Assembly (NCBI GenBank): GCA_035283185.1
Contig: DATEUJ010000068.1
Span: 1-64,000 of the forward strand
Reading direction: 5' to 3'
Length of the DNA stretch: 64,000 nucleotides
DNA from: DASSFZ01 sp035283185
Lineage (GTDB): Bacteria; Chloroflexota; Anaerolineae; Fen-1058
Of this stretch, positions 7,619 through 14,814 are shown one piece after another. Under the pieces are notes generated by a model, which was given only the letters and a program-made list of their open reading frames with translations, searched no databases and was not told the origin of the DNA. Each line of letters opens with the position of its first letter. The stretch's first letter is position 1. A program made the position numbers and the translations under genes.

Positions 7619-8548
7619 CTACATCCTGAGCGCCGACATCGTCCCGCGAATGAGATCGACCGACTTTTGCAGCATCACCCTCTCCTCGTCGTCGAGTCTG
7701 ACCTCGACGATGTGCTCGACGCCGTCGCGTCCGAGCTTCACCGGCACGCCGAAGGCGATGTCCTTCAGGCCGTACTCGCCCTCCAGCACAACCGAGCACG
7801 GCAGGATGAGCTTTTGATCTTTGAGAATGGCCTCGACCATGCGGGCAGCGGCTGCGCCGGGCGCGTAATACGCGCTCGTGCCGAGCAGGTTGACGATCTC
7901 GCCGCCGCCCTTGCGCGTACGCTCGACGATGGCCTGCACGCGCTCCGGCGGCAGCAGCTCGCCAATCGGCACGCCCGCGACAGTCGTGTAGCGCACGAGC
8001 GGCACCATTTCGTCGCCGTGCCCACCCATCACCGAGGCATGCACGTTGGATACCGAGACGTCAAGCTCCATCGCGATAAACGCCGCCATGCGCGCCGAAT
8101 CGAGCTGGCCTGCCTGACCGAAGACGCGCGAGCGAGGCCAGCCACTCAGTTTGTGCGCCAGGTACACCATCGTGTCGAGCGGGTTGGTCACGACGATCAC
8201 AATCGCGTTCGGCGAGGTCTTCGTCACCCGCCCCATCACATCGGTGATGATCTCCTGGTTCTTGCCGACCAGGTCCTCGCGGCTCATGCCGGGCTTGCGC
8301 GGGAAGCCGGCCGTGATCACGACCACGTCTGAGTTGGCGGTAGGGCCATAGTCGGTTGCGCCGGTGATGTGCGTGTTGAAGCCGTAGACCGGCCCGGATT
8401 GGAGCAAGTCGAGCGACTTGCCCATCGGCATCGTGCCGGTCTGCGGGATGTCCACCAGCACGATATCGCCCAGCTCTCGCTCGGCCAGCCACAGCGCGCA
8501 CGACGCGCCGACGTTGCCCGCGCCGACAACCGTAATCTTGTTTCGCAT
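7619..8548 (-). CDS. mdh: Malate dehydrogenase (NAD-dependent, LDH-like type)
   Basis: 309 aa from the ATG at 8548, which has AGGAG seven bases upstream; the longer frame to 8563 lacks this. The N-terminal Rossmann motif is VVGAGNVGASCALWLA, with the acidic VLVDIPQ for NAD. The mobile-loop region (TAGFPRKPGMSREDLVGKNQ) contains the substrate Arg; Arg rather than Gln before KPGM indicates malate rather than lactate use. The catalytic His lies in ASVMGGHGDEMVPL. It pairs with pckA downstream for malate to PEP conversion. Confidence 0.96.
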   Translation of the reverse strand: MRNKITVVGAGNVGASCALWLAERELGDIVLVDIPQTGTMPMGKSLDLLQSGPVYGFNTHITGATDYGPTANSDVVVITAGFPRKPGMSREDLVGKNQEIITDVMGRVTKTSPNAIVIVVTNPLDTMVYLAHKLSGWPRSRVFGQAGQLDSARMAAFIAMELDVSVSNVHASVMGGHGDEMVPLVRYTTVAGVPIGELLPPERVQAIVERTRKGGGEIVNLLGTSAYYAPGAAAARMVEAILKDQKLILPCSVVLEGEYGLKDIAFGVPVKLGRDGVEHIVEVRLDDEERVMLQKSVDLIRGTMSALRM

Positions 8549-8565
8549 ATTGTCTCCTATCAAGT

Positions 8566-8625
8566 TAGTTCCATGAGTTCCTTCAGTTCCCTTGTGAGGA
8601 ACTCAGGGAACTGTAAGGAACTCAA
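8566..8625. repeat. Inverted nonamer array (GTTCC-type), copy 4
   Basis: TTAGTTCCA, TGAGTTCCT and TCAGTTCCC, then after TTGTG the inverted AGGAACTCA, GGGAACTGTA and AGGAACTCA. It lies between mdh and the DUF1385 gene and contains the DUF1385 stop codon (8622-8624). Confidence 0.85.
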
Positions 8626-9533
8626 ATCACCGTCCCAGTGCCTGCCCTCTCCGACTCCAGCACCTTGTTAAACGCGGCGATCGCGACCTCGACCATCGAG
8701 TCTTCGGGCTGGCGCGTGGTCAACGACTGCAAAGCCAGGTTGGGGACGATGATCGCGCGAACGAGGGCGTTGTCCAGATGCCGCGCCGAAAATCGGATAT
8801 ACTCGTAGGCGACCATCGCCACGACCGGTATCAAAGCCAGGCGCAGAACCAACGATACGCCAAACGGCAGGCCGAGCGCGTTGAGGGGCGCGAAGAAGAA
8901 GATCGAGAGCACGACGACGGTCAGCAGGAAGGCCGTCCCGCAGCGCGGATGCGAGAGCGGGAAGCGCTGGACGCTCCGGACGGTCAGCTCCGCGCCGGCC
9001 TCGTAGGCGTTGATCGTCTTGTGCTCCGCGCCGTGATAGCCGAACACGCGCCGGATGTCCTTCATCCGACCGATGAGCCAGATGTACGCGACGAACAGGG
9101 CGAGCCGCACGACACCTTCGACGAGCGCAGACGCGAGGGGCGTCATCGACGGCTCGAACAAGGCGGCGACGCCCTTGGGAAGGAAGATGAACAGGCCCAG
9201 CCCGAAGGCGAGCGACACCGCAATCGTAGCCCACGCCACCGGCCCGCTGAACTTCACGTCTTCTTCGCCCAGCGCGATGTCGGCCGAATACATGAGACTG
9301 CGCAGCCCGAGGCCGAGCGCGTCCCACAGCATCGTCAAGCCGCGCAGGAACGGGATGCGCATCATGCGCCCGCCGTATAGCTTTTGGCTGAGCGGCTGCG
9401 TATGAATGACGATTTCCTGCTTGGGGTTGCGCACCGCGACGGCCATCGCCTTCGAGCCGCGCATCATCACGCCTTCGATGACTGCCTGGCCGCCGTAGTT
9501 GAATCGGGGCGAGCGCCCCGCCGGAGTATTCAC
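8622..9533 (-). CDS. DUF1385 (YqhQ-like) membrane protein
   Basis: About 303 aa from the GTG at 9533; a GTG at 9590 would add 19 residues that look non-coding. The family signature is clear: NYGGQAVIEGVMMRG at the N-terminus and GYHGAEHKTINAYEAGAELT, followed by SHPRCGTAFLL, in the middle. Four or so membrane helices lie around residues 100-130, 145-165 and 205-255. DUF1385 proteins are widespread integral membrane proteins of unknown biochemical role; the His/Glu-rich HGAEHK motif suggests a metal or catalytic site. The nonamer array at its 3' end separates it from mdh. Confidence 0.9.
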   Translation of the reverse strand: MNTPAGRSPRFNYGGQAVIEGVMMRGSKAMAVAVRNPKQEIVIHTQPLSQKLYGGRMMRIPFLRGLTMLWDALGLGLRSLMYSADIALGEEDVKFSGPVAWATIAVSLAFGLGLFIFLPKGVAALFEPSMTPLASALVEGVVRLALFVAYIWLIGRMKDIRRVFGYHGAEHKTINAYEAGAELTVRSVQRFPLSHPRCGTAFLLTVVVLSIFFFAPLNALGLPFGVSLVLRLALIPVVAMVAYEYIRFSARHLDNALVRAIIVPNLALQSLTTRQPEDSMVEVAIAAFNKVLESERAGTGTVI

Positions 9534-9718
9534 GACTGAGATTCTACTCAGCGCGCCGGATTGTGTCAAGCATAACGATCGCCAGGACACGGATGAACGC
9601 AGATTCCACGGATATTGGGTTGCGACATGCGAAGTGGCCAGGTTGTGACTTGGCGGCGCGGAGTAACCTTATTGCAACAATTGACTGGCAAAATACGTCT
9701 GCAAACTGAGGAGGAGAC

Positions 9719-10894
9719 ATGAAACGCCAACTGTTCTTGCTGACGCTCACGATCGCTGCCTTAGCCGCCTGCGCCCCGGCGGCACCGGCTACGGCCCCCG
9801 CCGCACCTCCAACTGAGCCTCCCGCTGCCGTCGTGGTGACAGAGCCTGTAGTCATCCCGACCAGTGCCGGAATCAGTCCACCTGGTTCCGGAGGCCCGGC
9901 CATCGCGCCGACCAAGGCGGCAACGGCGACCCCGCTTGCCGGCCAGGTCCCCGCCGGCCGCACTGCGCCCGGCTGGAAGCGCCTTGATACGGCGAACCCG
10001 CCCCCTGCCCGCTTCGACTACACGCTCGCGCTCGATGCGGCCAGCAACAAGCTCGTGCTGTTCGGCGGGCGGGATGGCTCGAAGACACTGGGCGACACCT
10101 GGGTCTTCGATCTCGCCTCGAATACGTGGCGCGGAGTGAAAGCCTCGCCCTCGCCAGAGGCGCGCTTCGGTCACTCCGCCGCCTACGACCCGAAGTCGAA
10201 GCGCGTGCTGATCTTCGCCGGACAGGCCGGTGGATTCTTCAACGACGTGTGGGCGTTCGACACGGCGAAGGAGACCTGGCAGAAGCTGGAGACGAAGGGC
10301 ACAGCCCCGGCGCAGCGGTACGGCAGTTCAGCCGTCGTCGACACCAGGACGAATCAACTGATCATCACTCACGGCTTCGCCAGCGGCCGGTTCGACGATA
10401 CGTTCGCGCTCGACCTGGCGACGAATACGTGGTCGGCGATCGCGCCGAAGGACGCCGTGCCGCTCAAGCGCTGCCTGCACGAGGCGGTATACGACGCGAA
10501 GGCCGACCGGATGATCCTGTTCGGCGGCTGCTCGTCGGGCTTCGGGCCGTGCCCGCAGGGCGATCTGTGGTCGCTCGACGTGAACGGCAAGGACTGGAAC
10601 GAGGTCAGCCCGAAGGGTGTCAAGCCCTCGCCGCGATCCAACCCGGCGCTCGCCGGCGACGACAAGGGGCGGATGATCCTGTTCGGCGGGCTGACAAAGG
10701 ACGGCCCGAGCGCCGAAGTATGGTCGCTCGACATCGCCTCCGGCGAGTGGACGAGCATCAACCTGTCCGGCGACACGCCAGCAGCACGCTCCAGCCACGA
10801 CGCGGTATGGAATGCCGCGACGGGGACGCTGATCGTGTTTGGCGGCAAAGGGGGTAGCGGCGCGCTGAACGATATGTGGGTGTTGACGCCGTGA
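9719..10894 (+). CDS. Kelch-repeat β-propeller lipoprotein
   Basis: 391 aa. The N-terminus (MKRQLFLLTLTIAALAACAP) is a lipoprotein signal with lipobox LAAC; lipidation at Cys18 would anchor the mature protein at the outer face of the membrane. An Ala/Pro/Thr-rich linker (about 20-85) leads to six kelch-type blades, visible as repeated LVLFGGRDG, VLIFAGQAG, MILFGGCSSG, MILFGGLTKDG and LIVFGGKGG with a Trp in each following strand. The role is probably binding or structural; no catalytic residues are evident. Strong ribosome-binding site (GAGGAGGAGAC). Followed by a good intrinsic terminator. Bases 9534-9718 upstream hold no gene, only degenerate ACACGGAT-type repeat. Confidence 0.88.
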   Translation: MKRQLFLLTLTIAALAACAPAAPATAPAAPPTEPPAAVVVTEPVVIPTSAGISPPGSGGPAIAPTKAATATPLAGQVPAGRTAPGWKRLDTANPPPARFDYTLALDAASNKLVLFGGRDGSKTLGDTWVFDLASNTWRGVKASPSPEARFGHSAAYDPKSKRVLIFAGQAGGFFNDVWAFDTAKETWQKLETKGTAPAQRYGSSAVVDTRTNQLIITHGFASGRFDDTFALDLATNTWSAIAPKDAVPLKRCLHEAVYDAKADRMILFGGCSSGFGPCPQGDLWSLDVNGKDWNEVSPKGVKPSPRSNPALAGDDKGRMILFGGLTKDGPSAEVWSLDIASGEWTSINLSGDTPAARSSHDAVWNAATGTLIVFGGKGGSGALNDMWVLTP

Positions 10895-10942
10895 ATGAAT
10901 ACCGATTTGTTCGGGAAGCCTATCCGAAATTCACTGTGAAAT

Positions 10943-10974
10943 ACGACGCAAGTTGAGTTGCGTCGTTACTTTTT
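10943..10974 (+). terminator. Intrinsic terminator after the kelch lipoprotein
   Basis: Perfect 9-base stem ACGACGCAA / TTGCGTCGT with loop GTTGAG, then TACTTTTT. Confidence 0.85.
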
Positions 10975-11121
10975 AAGGTATTTCTGCATTTTTGATGTAC
11001 TTTTCTTTAGTTTTGGTGGTAAAATGGCTTGTGTATTCGTCCCGATTTGGACATTTTCTGCGTCGGGATACTTTTGTATATGGCGTGTATGTAAAAATGG
11101 ACAAAGTCCACAGGAGGTAAC
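10975..11121 (+). promoter_or_regulatory. AT-rich leader of the peptide/methyltransferase minicluster
   Basis: This 147-base stretch is much richer in A/T than its surroundings and must hold the promoter of the genes that follow. TAAAAT (11019-11024) and TATATG (11077-11082) are possible -10 elements without a good -35. A perfect TGGAC-AAA-GTCCA inverted repeat (11098-11110) abuts the strong AGGAGG ribosome-binding site (11113-11118). It could act as an operator or as a hairpin affecting translation. Confidence 0.5.
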
Positions 11122-11334
11122 ATGTCCGCGGAAGCATTCTATCAGGTCATCGGGCGCGTGATTGTTAACAAAGAGTTCCGTCACGGTTATTTCTCAGACT
11201 TCGAGGGCGCGCTCGAAGAGTACAATCTGACCCCCGAGGAGCGCGACAGTCTAAAAACACTCAACCGGCAAGAAATCGAGGATTTCGCCAGTCGCCTCGA
11301 CTCAGTCATTACTGAGAGCAAATGGATTACCTGA
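11122..11334 (+). CDS. Small NHLP-clan / Os1348-like peptide (putative RiPP-type precursor)
   Basis: 70 aa with an excellent ribosome-binding site (CAGGAGGTAAC then ATG). The sequence AFYQVIGRVIVNKEFR, then a DFEGALEEY...LTPEERDSL segment and a short polar tail ending DSVITESKWIT, resembles the Os1348-type NHLP-clan peptides often annotated in Chloroflexota as putative precursors of modified peptides. The leader-like part resembles nitrile-hydratase-derived leader helices. No Cys is present and no diglycine cleavage site is obvious, so a conventional core peptide is not visible. The stop codon abuts the GTG of a methyltransferase whose own C-terminus resembles this peptide. The family assignment is from memory of the pattern; the function is unknown. 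Confidence 0.65.
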   Translation: MSAEAFYQVIGRVIVNKEFRHGYFSDFEGALEEYNLTPEERDSLKTLNRQEIEDFASRLDSVITESKWIT

Positions 11335-12078
11335 GTGCAATCCTCCGCAGAGCAAGTTGCGGCGGTATACGAGGCGCTGCGCGCCGATGATAACCCCGTC
11401 CATCGAGTGGGCTGGGTCAGTCGGCTGCAACAGTATACCTGCTTCGAAATCCTCGTCGGCATCGCGGACTTGAGCGCATGCTCGGTACTGGATGCTGGCT
11501 GCGGGACGGGCGACTTATACTCCTTCCTGCGTGCGCGGGGTTTTCATGGGACATACACGGGCATCGACCTGGTTGCGAGCTCGATTGCGGAAGCACGAGT
11601 GCGCTACCCAGATGCCACGTGGCTTACCGGTGACCTGCTGACCACCCAGCTCGCTGCGCACGACTACGTGCTCGCCAGTGGTCTGCTGGACGTGCGCACT
11701 CCGGACAGTCATGAGCGTGTGCGTGTGCTGCTGCATCGCGGCTTCGGGCTGTGTCGGCGGGGTATGGCGTGGAATATGTTTTCGATCTTGCCCCCCGAGC
11801 ATTCCGAGCGCCTGTACGTCGAGCCTCTCGGTGATCTCCTAGACGTATGCAACCAGATCACCCCCTGGTTCACTCTGCGGCGTGATTACTCGCCCGGTCA
11901 CTTCACTTTGTATCTCTACCGCCGCGAGCACTTTGTGACACCGGCACTACAAGCGGTGATCGGCCATGTCTACGTAGATGCCGATTTCCGCTTAGAGTTA
12001 GCGCGTGCGCCAGAACAGGTTGCACAGGCTTATGGTCTTTCTTTTCAGCAGTTGAAGCTGCTGGAGTCCCTACTATAA
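11335..12078 (+). CDS. Class I SAM-dependent methyltransferase with NHLP-like C-terminal tail
   Basis: 247 aa from a GTG directly after the preceding stop codon (TGAGTG), so probably translationally coupled. Residues about 45-160 carry the class I methyltransferase fold: motif I SVLDAGCGTGDLYSFLRARG, the acidic residue in YTGIDLVASSIAEA, and WLTGDLL. Residues about 203-247 (LQAVIGHVYVDADFR ... PEQVAQAYGLSFQQLKLLESL) do not belong to that fold and resemble the small peptide encoded immediately upstream (same VIG-xV-V-xx-FR pattern, then A-x-x-Y-x-L). A tail of this type on a methyltransferase is unusual. The substrate is unknown; the neighbouring peptide is an obvious candidate or partner. Confidence 0.85.
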   Translation: MQSSAEQVAAVYEALRADDNPVHRVGWVSRLQQYTCFEILVGIADLSACSVLDAGCGTGDLYSFLRARGFHGTYTGIDLVASSIAEARVRYPDATWLTGDLLTTQLAAHDYVLASGLLDVRTPDSHERVRVLLHRGFGLCRRGMAWNMFSILPPEHSERLYVEPLGDLLDVCNQITPWFTLRRDYSPGHFTLYLYRREHFVTPALQAVIGHVYVDADFRLELARAPEQVAQAYGLSFQQLKLLESLL

Positions 12079-12093
12079 CCAGGAGAATAATTC

Positions 12094-12534
12094 ATGTCTA
12101 CCGAACAGAACAAAGCGATCGTCCGCCGTCTTTTGCAGGAGGTCTGGAACGGACGGAACCTGGCCGCACTCGAGGAGCTTGTTGACCCCAATTTTACCCA
12201 CCTCAGTCCCCCTTACGGGGTTACTGCCGACCGCGACGGCATAAAGCAGCTCGTCGAAATGTTCAATGTTGCCTTCCCCGACCATTATACCGCCATTGAG
12301 GATCTGATCGCCGAAGGAGAGAAGGTCGCGGCCCAGTTAACCAGGAGCGGCACACACAAGGGCGAGTTTTTGGGTATCCCGCCGACTGGCAGGCAGGTGA
12401 AATACTCGTTGCTGGCCGTCTACCGCATTACCGGAGAGAAACTAGTATCGTGTCAATACCATGCCGACGATCTGGGCTTGTTGAAAAAACTCGGCGTCAC
12501 GGAGGGCCACCAACAAGGCGGACACTGGGGCTGA
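12094..12534 (+). CDS. SnoaL-like / ester-cyclase family protein
   Basis: 146 aa, typical length for the SnoaL branch of the NTF2-like superfamily. It begins with the standard helix NKAIVRRLLQEVWNGRNLAA and ELVDPNFTHL, then GIKQLVEMFNVAFPDHYTAI and FLGIPPTGRQVKYSLLAVYR with a final YHADDLGLLKKLG. These small cone-shaped folds include polyketide cyclases, isomerases and binding proteins. Ribosome-binding site AGGAG, 15 bases after the methyltransferase stop, so it belongs to the same operon. Whether it acts on a product of the methyltransferase is unknown. Confidence 0.88.
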   Translation: MSTEQNKAIVRRLLQEVWNGRNLAALEELVDPNFTHLSPPYGVTADRDGIKQLVEMFNVAFPDHYTAIEDLIAEGEKVAAQLTRSGTHKGEFLGIPPTGRQVKYSLLAVYRITGEKLVSCQYHADDLGLLKKLGVTEGHQQGGHWG

Positions 12535-12630
12535 CGCAGTTCGGCATTGTCCCACCGCCGGGGCAAGGTGAAGGTTTCGCTTGGTGCAACTTCTTCTGAA
12601 TTGCACCCCAGTCACACAAGGAGTTAAGAG

Positions 12631-12852
12631 ATGCGTGCTTACATGCTCATCACCGTACAGGGCGATGCGCGAGCAATAGCGGAGAAGATTCGCGCCCTCA
12701 CAGGCGTCAAGTATGCCGACGCGGTCTCGGGTGGTAGCACGAATGTCATCGCCGTTGTCGAGGCTGACGATGCGAAGGCCTTAGACGATGCGGGCATGCG
12801 GATGCAGGAAATGACAGGTGTTACTTCCATAGAAACCGACTTCGCCCTCTAG
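12631..12852 (+). CDS. Stand-alone Lrp/AsnC ligand-binding (RAM) domain protein
   Basis: 73 aa, consisting only of the αβ-sandwich RAM domain found at the C-terminus of Lrp/AsnC regulators, with no helix-turn-helix. MRAYMLITVQGDARAIAEKI, then VKYADAVSGGSTNVIAVVEA and MTGVTSIETDFAL follow the family pattern. Such single-domain proteins bind small molecules or amino acids as oligomers. Good ribosome-binding site AAGGAG. It is separated from the SnoaL gene by 96 bases containing a GGTGCAA/TTGCACC inverted repeat (12583-12607), so it may be last in the minicluster or separately transcribed. Confidence 0.85.
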   Translation: MRAYMLITVQGDARAIAEKIRALTGVKYADAVSGGSTNVIAVVEADDAKALDDAGMRMQEMTGVTSIETDFAL

Positions 12853-12954
12853 CCCGTCCGGCCTCCAAAGACTATAACGCAGGCGTTCACACCTGCCCCC
12901 CTGCCCTCTGCCTGCGGCAGAGGCAGTGCGGGTCCGCCCCCAAGGCCCTGCGGC

Positions 12955-13130
12955 TTCAACTCCACCAGCCACAAATTGCGATCCGCTGCTGTTGACGTAC
13001 ACCACGTACTGCCCATCCGGCGAAACTCTCCAATCGCCATGTGCGATCTGAATCGGCGTAGTCGCCGGATCGGCTACCATTCGCGACTGTCCCGTCGCTG
13101 TGTCGTTCTCGTAGATCACGAATGGCATTT
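12955..13130 (-). pseudogene. Remnant of the C-terminus of the WD40-like lipoprotein (copy of 14815-14990)
   Basis: On the minus strand this stretch encodes MPFVIYENDTATGQSR, then DPATTPIQIAHGDWRVSPDG and QYVVYVNS, matching the C-terminus of the lipoprotein ending at 14815 (PFVIWEYDTTSGQSR, DGRYVVYVNSADRNLWLVELEP). A one-base difference shifts the frame after YVNS, and the remaining DRNLWLVELKP is read in another frame. It is therefore a degraded partial copy without a start. Together with the intact copy it brackets the membrane-protein gene at 13233-14720. Confidence 0.85.
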
Positions 13131-13232
13131 CTGGGAACGCTATGTTGCTCGTGGACGTTGGTGTTGTAGAATAGTCCCAATCGCACTTCACAATAGACTC
13201 GACGGCAGCCTACCCAGGCAGGGGGGAGCCAG

Positions 13233-14720
13233 ATGAACAACGAAGCATTCCGGCGAGCTTTGTATGGCCTGTCGCATCCCGTTTCCATCGGCGCGCTCAT
13301 CGTCCTGCTCCTGAACGACCACGTCTGGCGGCGCGTTTGGCCGTCATGGTTCACCGGCAAGATCGGCGACTTCACCTGGTTGATCTTCGCGCCGTTCCTG
13401 CTGGCGGCGATCCTCGCCTGGCTCTTGCCACCGCGGCTCCCACGACGCGACGAGCGAGTCGGCCAGCTCGCCATTGTCATCACCGGACTGTTCTTCGGCC
13501 TTGCCAAGACGGTTCCCATCTTCCACGCGTTGACGATCTGGGTGCTTGAGACGATGACCGGCTGGCCGAGTGCGCTACGCTTTGACCCCACCGACCTGCT
13601 GGCGCTTCCGGCCTTGCTGATCGCCCGGCATATCTGGATTCAAGCCCGGAAGCGCCCCTTGCCGTCCAGGGGGTGGGTTTTGCTTCCGCTGGCTGCGCTG
13701 GCGACGATGGCTAACCAGCCGGCAGTCGATTATGGGATTACCGGCCTGGAGATCAGCGGCTCAACGATCTTCGTCACAGGCACCGAGTTCTACAGCGAAG
13801 ACGGCGGGTTGAGCTGGCAGGGGGAAAGTTATGGCTCCAACGCTTATGCCGAGCGTGGCGCATGGACACTGCCTGATCCAAGCAACTCACGAGTGCTGTA
13901 TCGCTTTACTCCAGGTGTGTCAATCGAGCGGTCTGACGACGGTGGGCTGACTTGGCTCGCGGAGGTCGATCTCCGGGGAGACGAGGCGCGACTGGCATAC
14001 CTTAGAAGGTCAGGTAAAAGCTACTACGGGAGTCCCGTTGGCCCACTGGATGCCGTGATACATACGCCCAGCGAGAACATCGTCGCCGCCATGGGACACG
14101 AAGGCGTTCTCGTGCGCACAAGGGATGACACATGGCATTGGGTTGCAGTGGGCGAGTATTCGGTGCCCGAACTCAATCGCGCCGATCAAGTTATTTCGCT
14201 GCTTTCGGGCGAAATCTGGCTTTCGGCGGCGCTCATCGGCTTGACAGTGGGCACAATCATCCCGAGTGCGACACGACGGTGGCGGCGCAGAGATACCATA
14301 GCAAGGACAATACTGGTTTTGGTCTGGCTCGGCTGGGGGTTCACCGTCTTAAGCAGTCCAGCCATCGCCGGGCGTGGCTTTGATCTATTTGCCGTATCTA
14401 CGACACTTGTGCCCGGCTTGGCGGTCATCGCCGTTCTTCTGGGCCTGATCTTTGCGATCGGCACGTGGAATCGATCTCGTGGCGCTGTGGCGCCGCTTGC
14501 CGGCATAACCGCCATCGGTTCGCTGCTCTTCCTGCTGCCATTCGTTCTGTGGAGCCAGGGCAGCATTCCGTTCTACAGCACAGCCAGTCTGGTTGCAATT
14601 GCACTGGTTGCGGCCACCCTGTTTGCCGGCCGCCAGCACTTGCGGCGCTACATCAAAGATGCGCCGGCCTCCGGCGGAGATGATGATCGAGGAATCGCAG
14701 CGCAATCGACCGGCGGCTGA
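13233..14720 (+). CDS. Unknown membrane protein with Asp-box (BNR-like) external domain
   Basis: 495 aa; I do not recognise the family. The N-terminal ~170 residues carry about four hydrophobic helices with SHPVSIGALIVLLLNDHVW and WFTGKIGDFTWLIFAPFLLA. A soluble part (about 175-320) contains two Asp-box motifs (YSEDGGLSW, SDDGGLTWLAE), typical of β-propeller strands as in sialidases or photosystem-assembly proteins, but only two copies are visible. The C-terminal ~170 residues have about four more helices. The ribosome-binding site is GGGGGAG. The gene lies between two copies of the lipoprotein 3' end, suggesting it entered by a duplication or recombination event. Confidence 0.75.
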   Translation: MNNEAFRRALYGLSHPVSIGALIVLLLNDHVWRRVWPSWFTGKIGDFTWLIFAPFLLAAILAWLLPPRLPRRDERVGQLAIVITGLFFGLAKTVPIFHALTIWVLETMTGWPSALRFDPTDLLALPALLIARHIWIQARKRPLPSRGWVLLPLAALATMANQPAVDYGITGLEISGSTIFVTGTEFYSEDGGLSWQGESYGSNAYAERGAWTLPDPSNSRVLYRFTPGVSIERSDDGGLTWLAEVDLRGDEARLAYLRRSGKSYYGSPVGPLDAVIHTPSENIVAAMGHEGVLVRTRDDTWHWVAVGEYSVPELNRADQVISLLSGEIWLSAALIGLTVGTIIPSATRRWRRRDTIARTILVLVWLGWGFTVLSSPAIAGRGFDLFAVSTTLVPGLAVIAVLLGLIFAIGTWNRSRGAVAPLAGITAIGSLLFLLPFVLWSQGSIPFYSTASLVAIALVAATLFAGRQHLRRYIKDAPASGGDDDRGIAAQSTGG

Positions 14721-14753
14721 GCAGATAGGAGAATCGATGCAACGGATGGCCGA

Positions 14754-14791
14754 CGGATAAACGGATGCTGGGCCGCGCATCCGTTTATCCG
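14754..14791. terminator. Bidirectional hairpin between convergent genes
   Basis: Perfect 14-base stem CGGATAAACGGATG / CATCCGTTTATCCG with a 10-base loop. It lies between the convergent membrane-protein and lipoprotein genes, so it may terminate both. It lacks a T-run, and its units resemble the short-unit arrays elsewhere in the window. Confidence 0.5.
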
Positions 14792-14814
14792 CTGTGTATC
14801 CGATGCCACTCTTG

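Noticed and set aside
12781..13191. 136-aa minus-strand ORF as a real gene
   Set aside because: Only its first part resembles the lipoprotein C-terminus; the rest is frameshifted and overlaps the RAM-domain gene.
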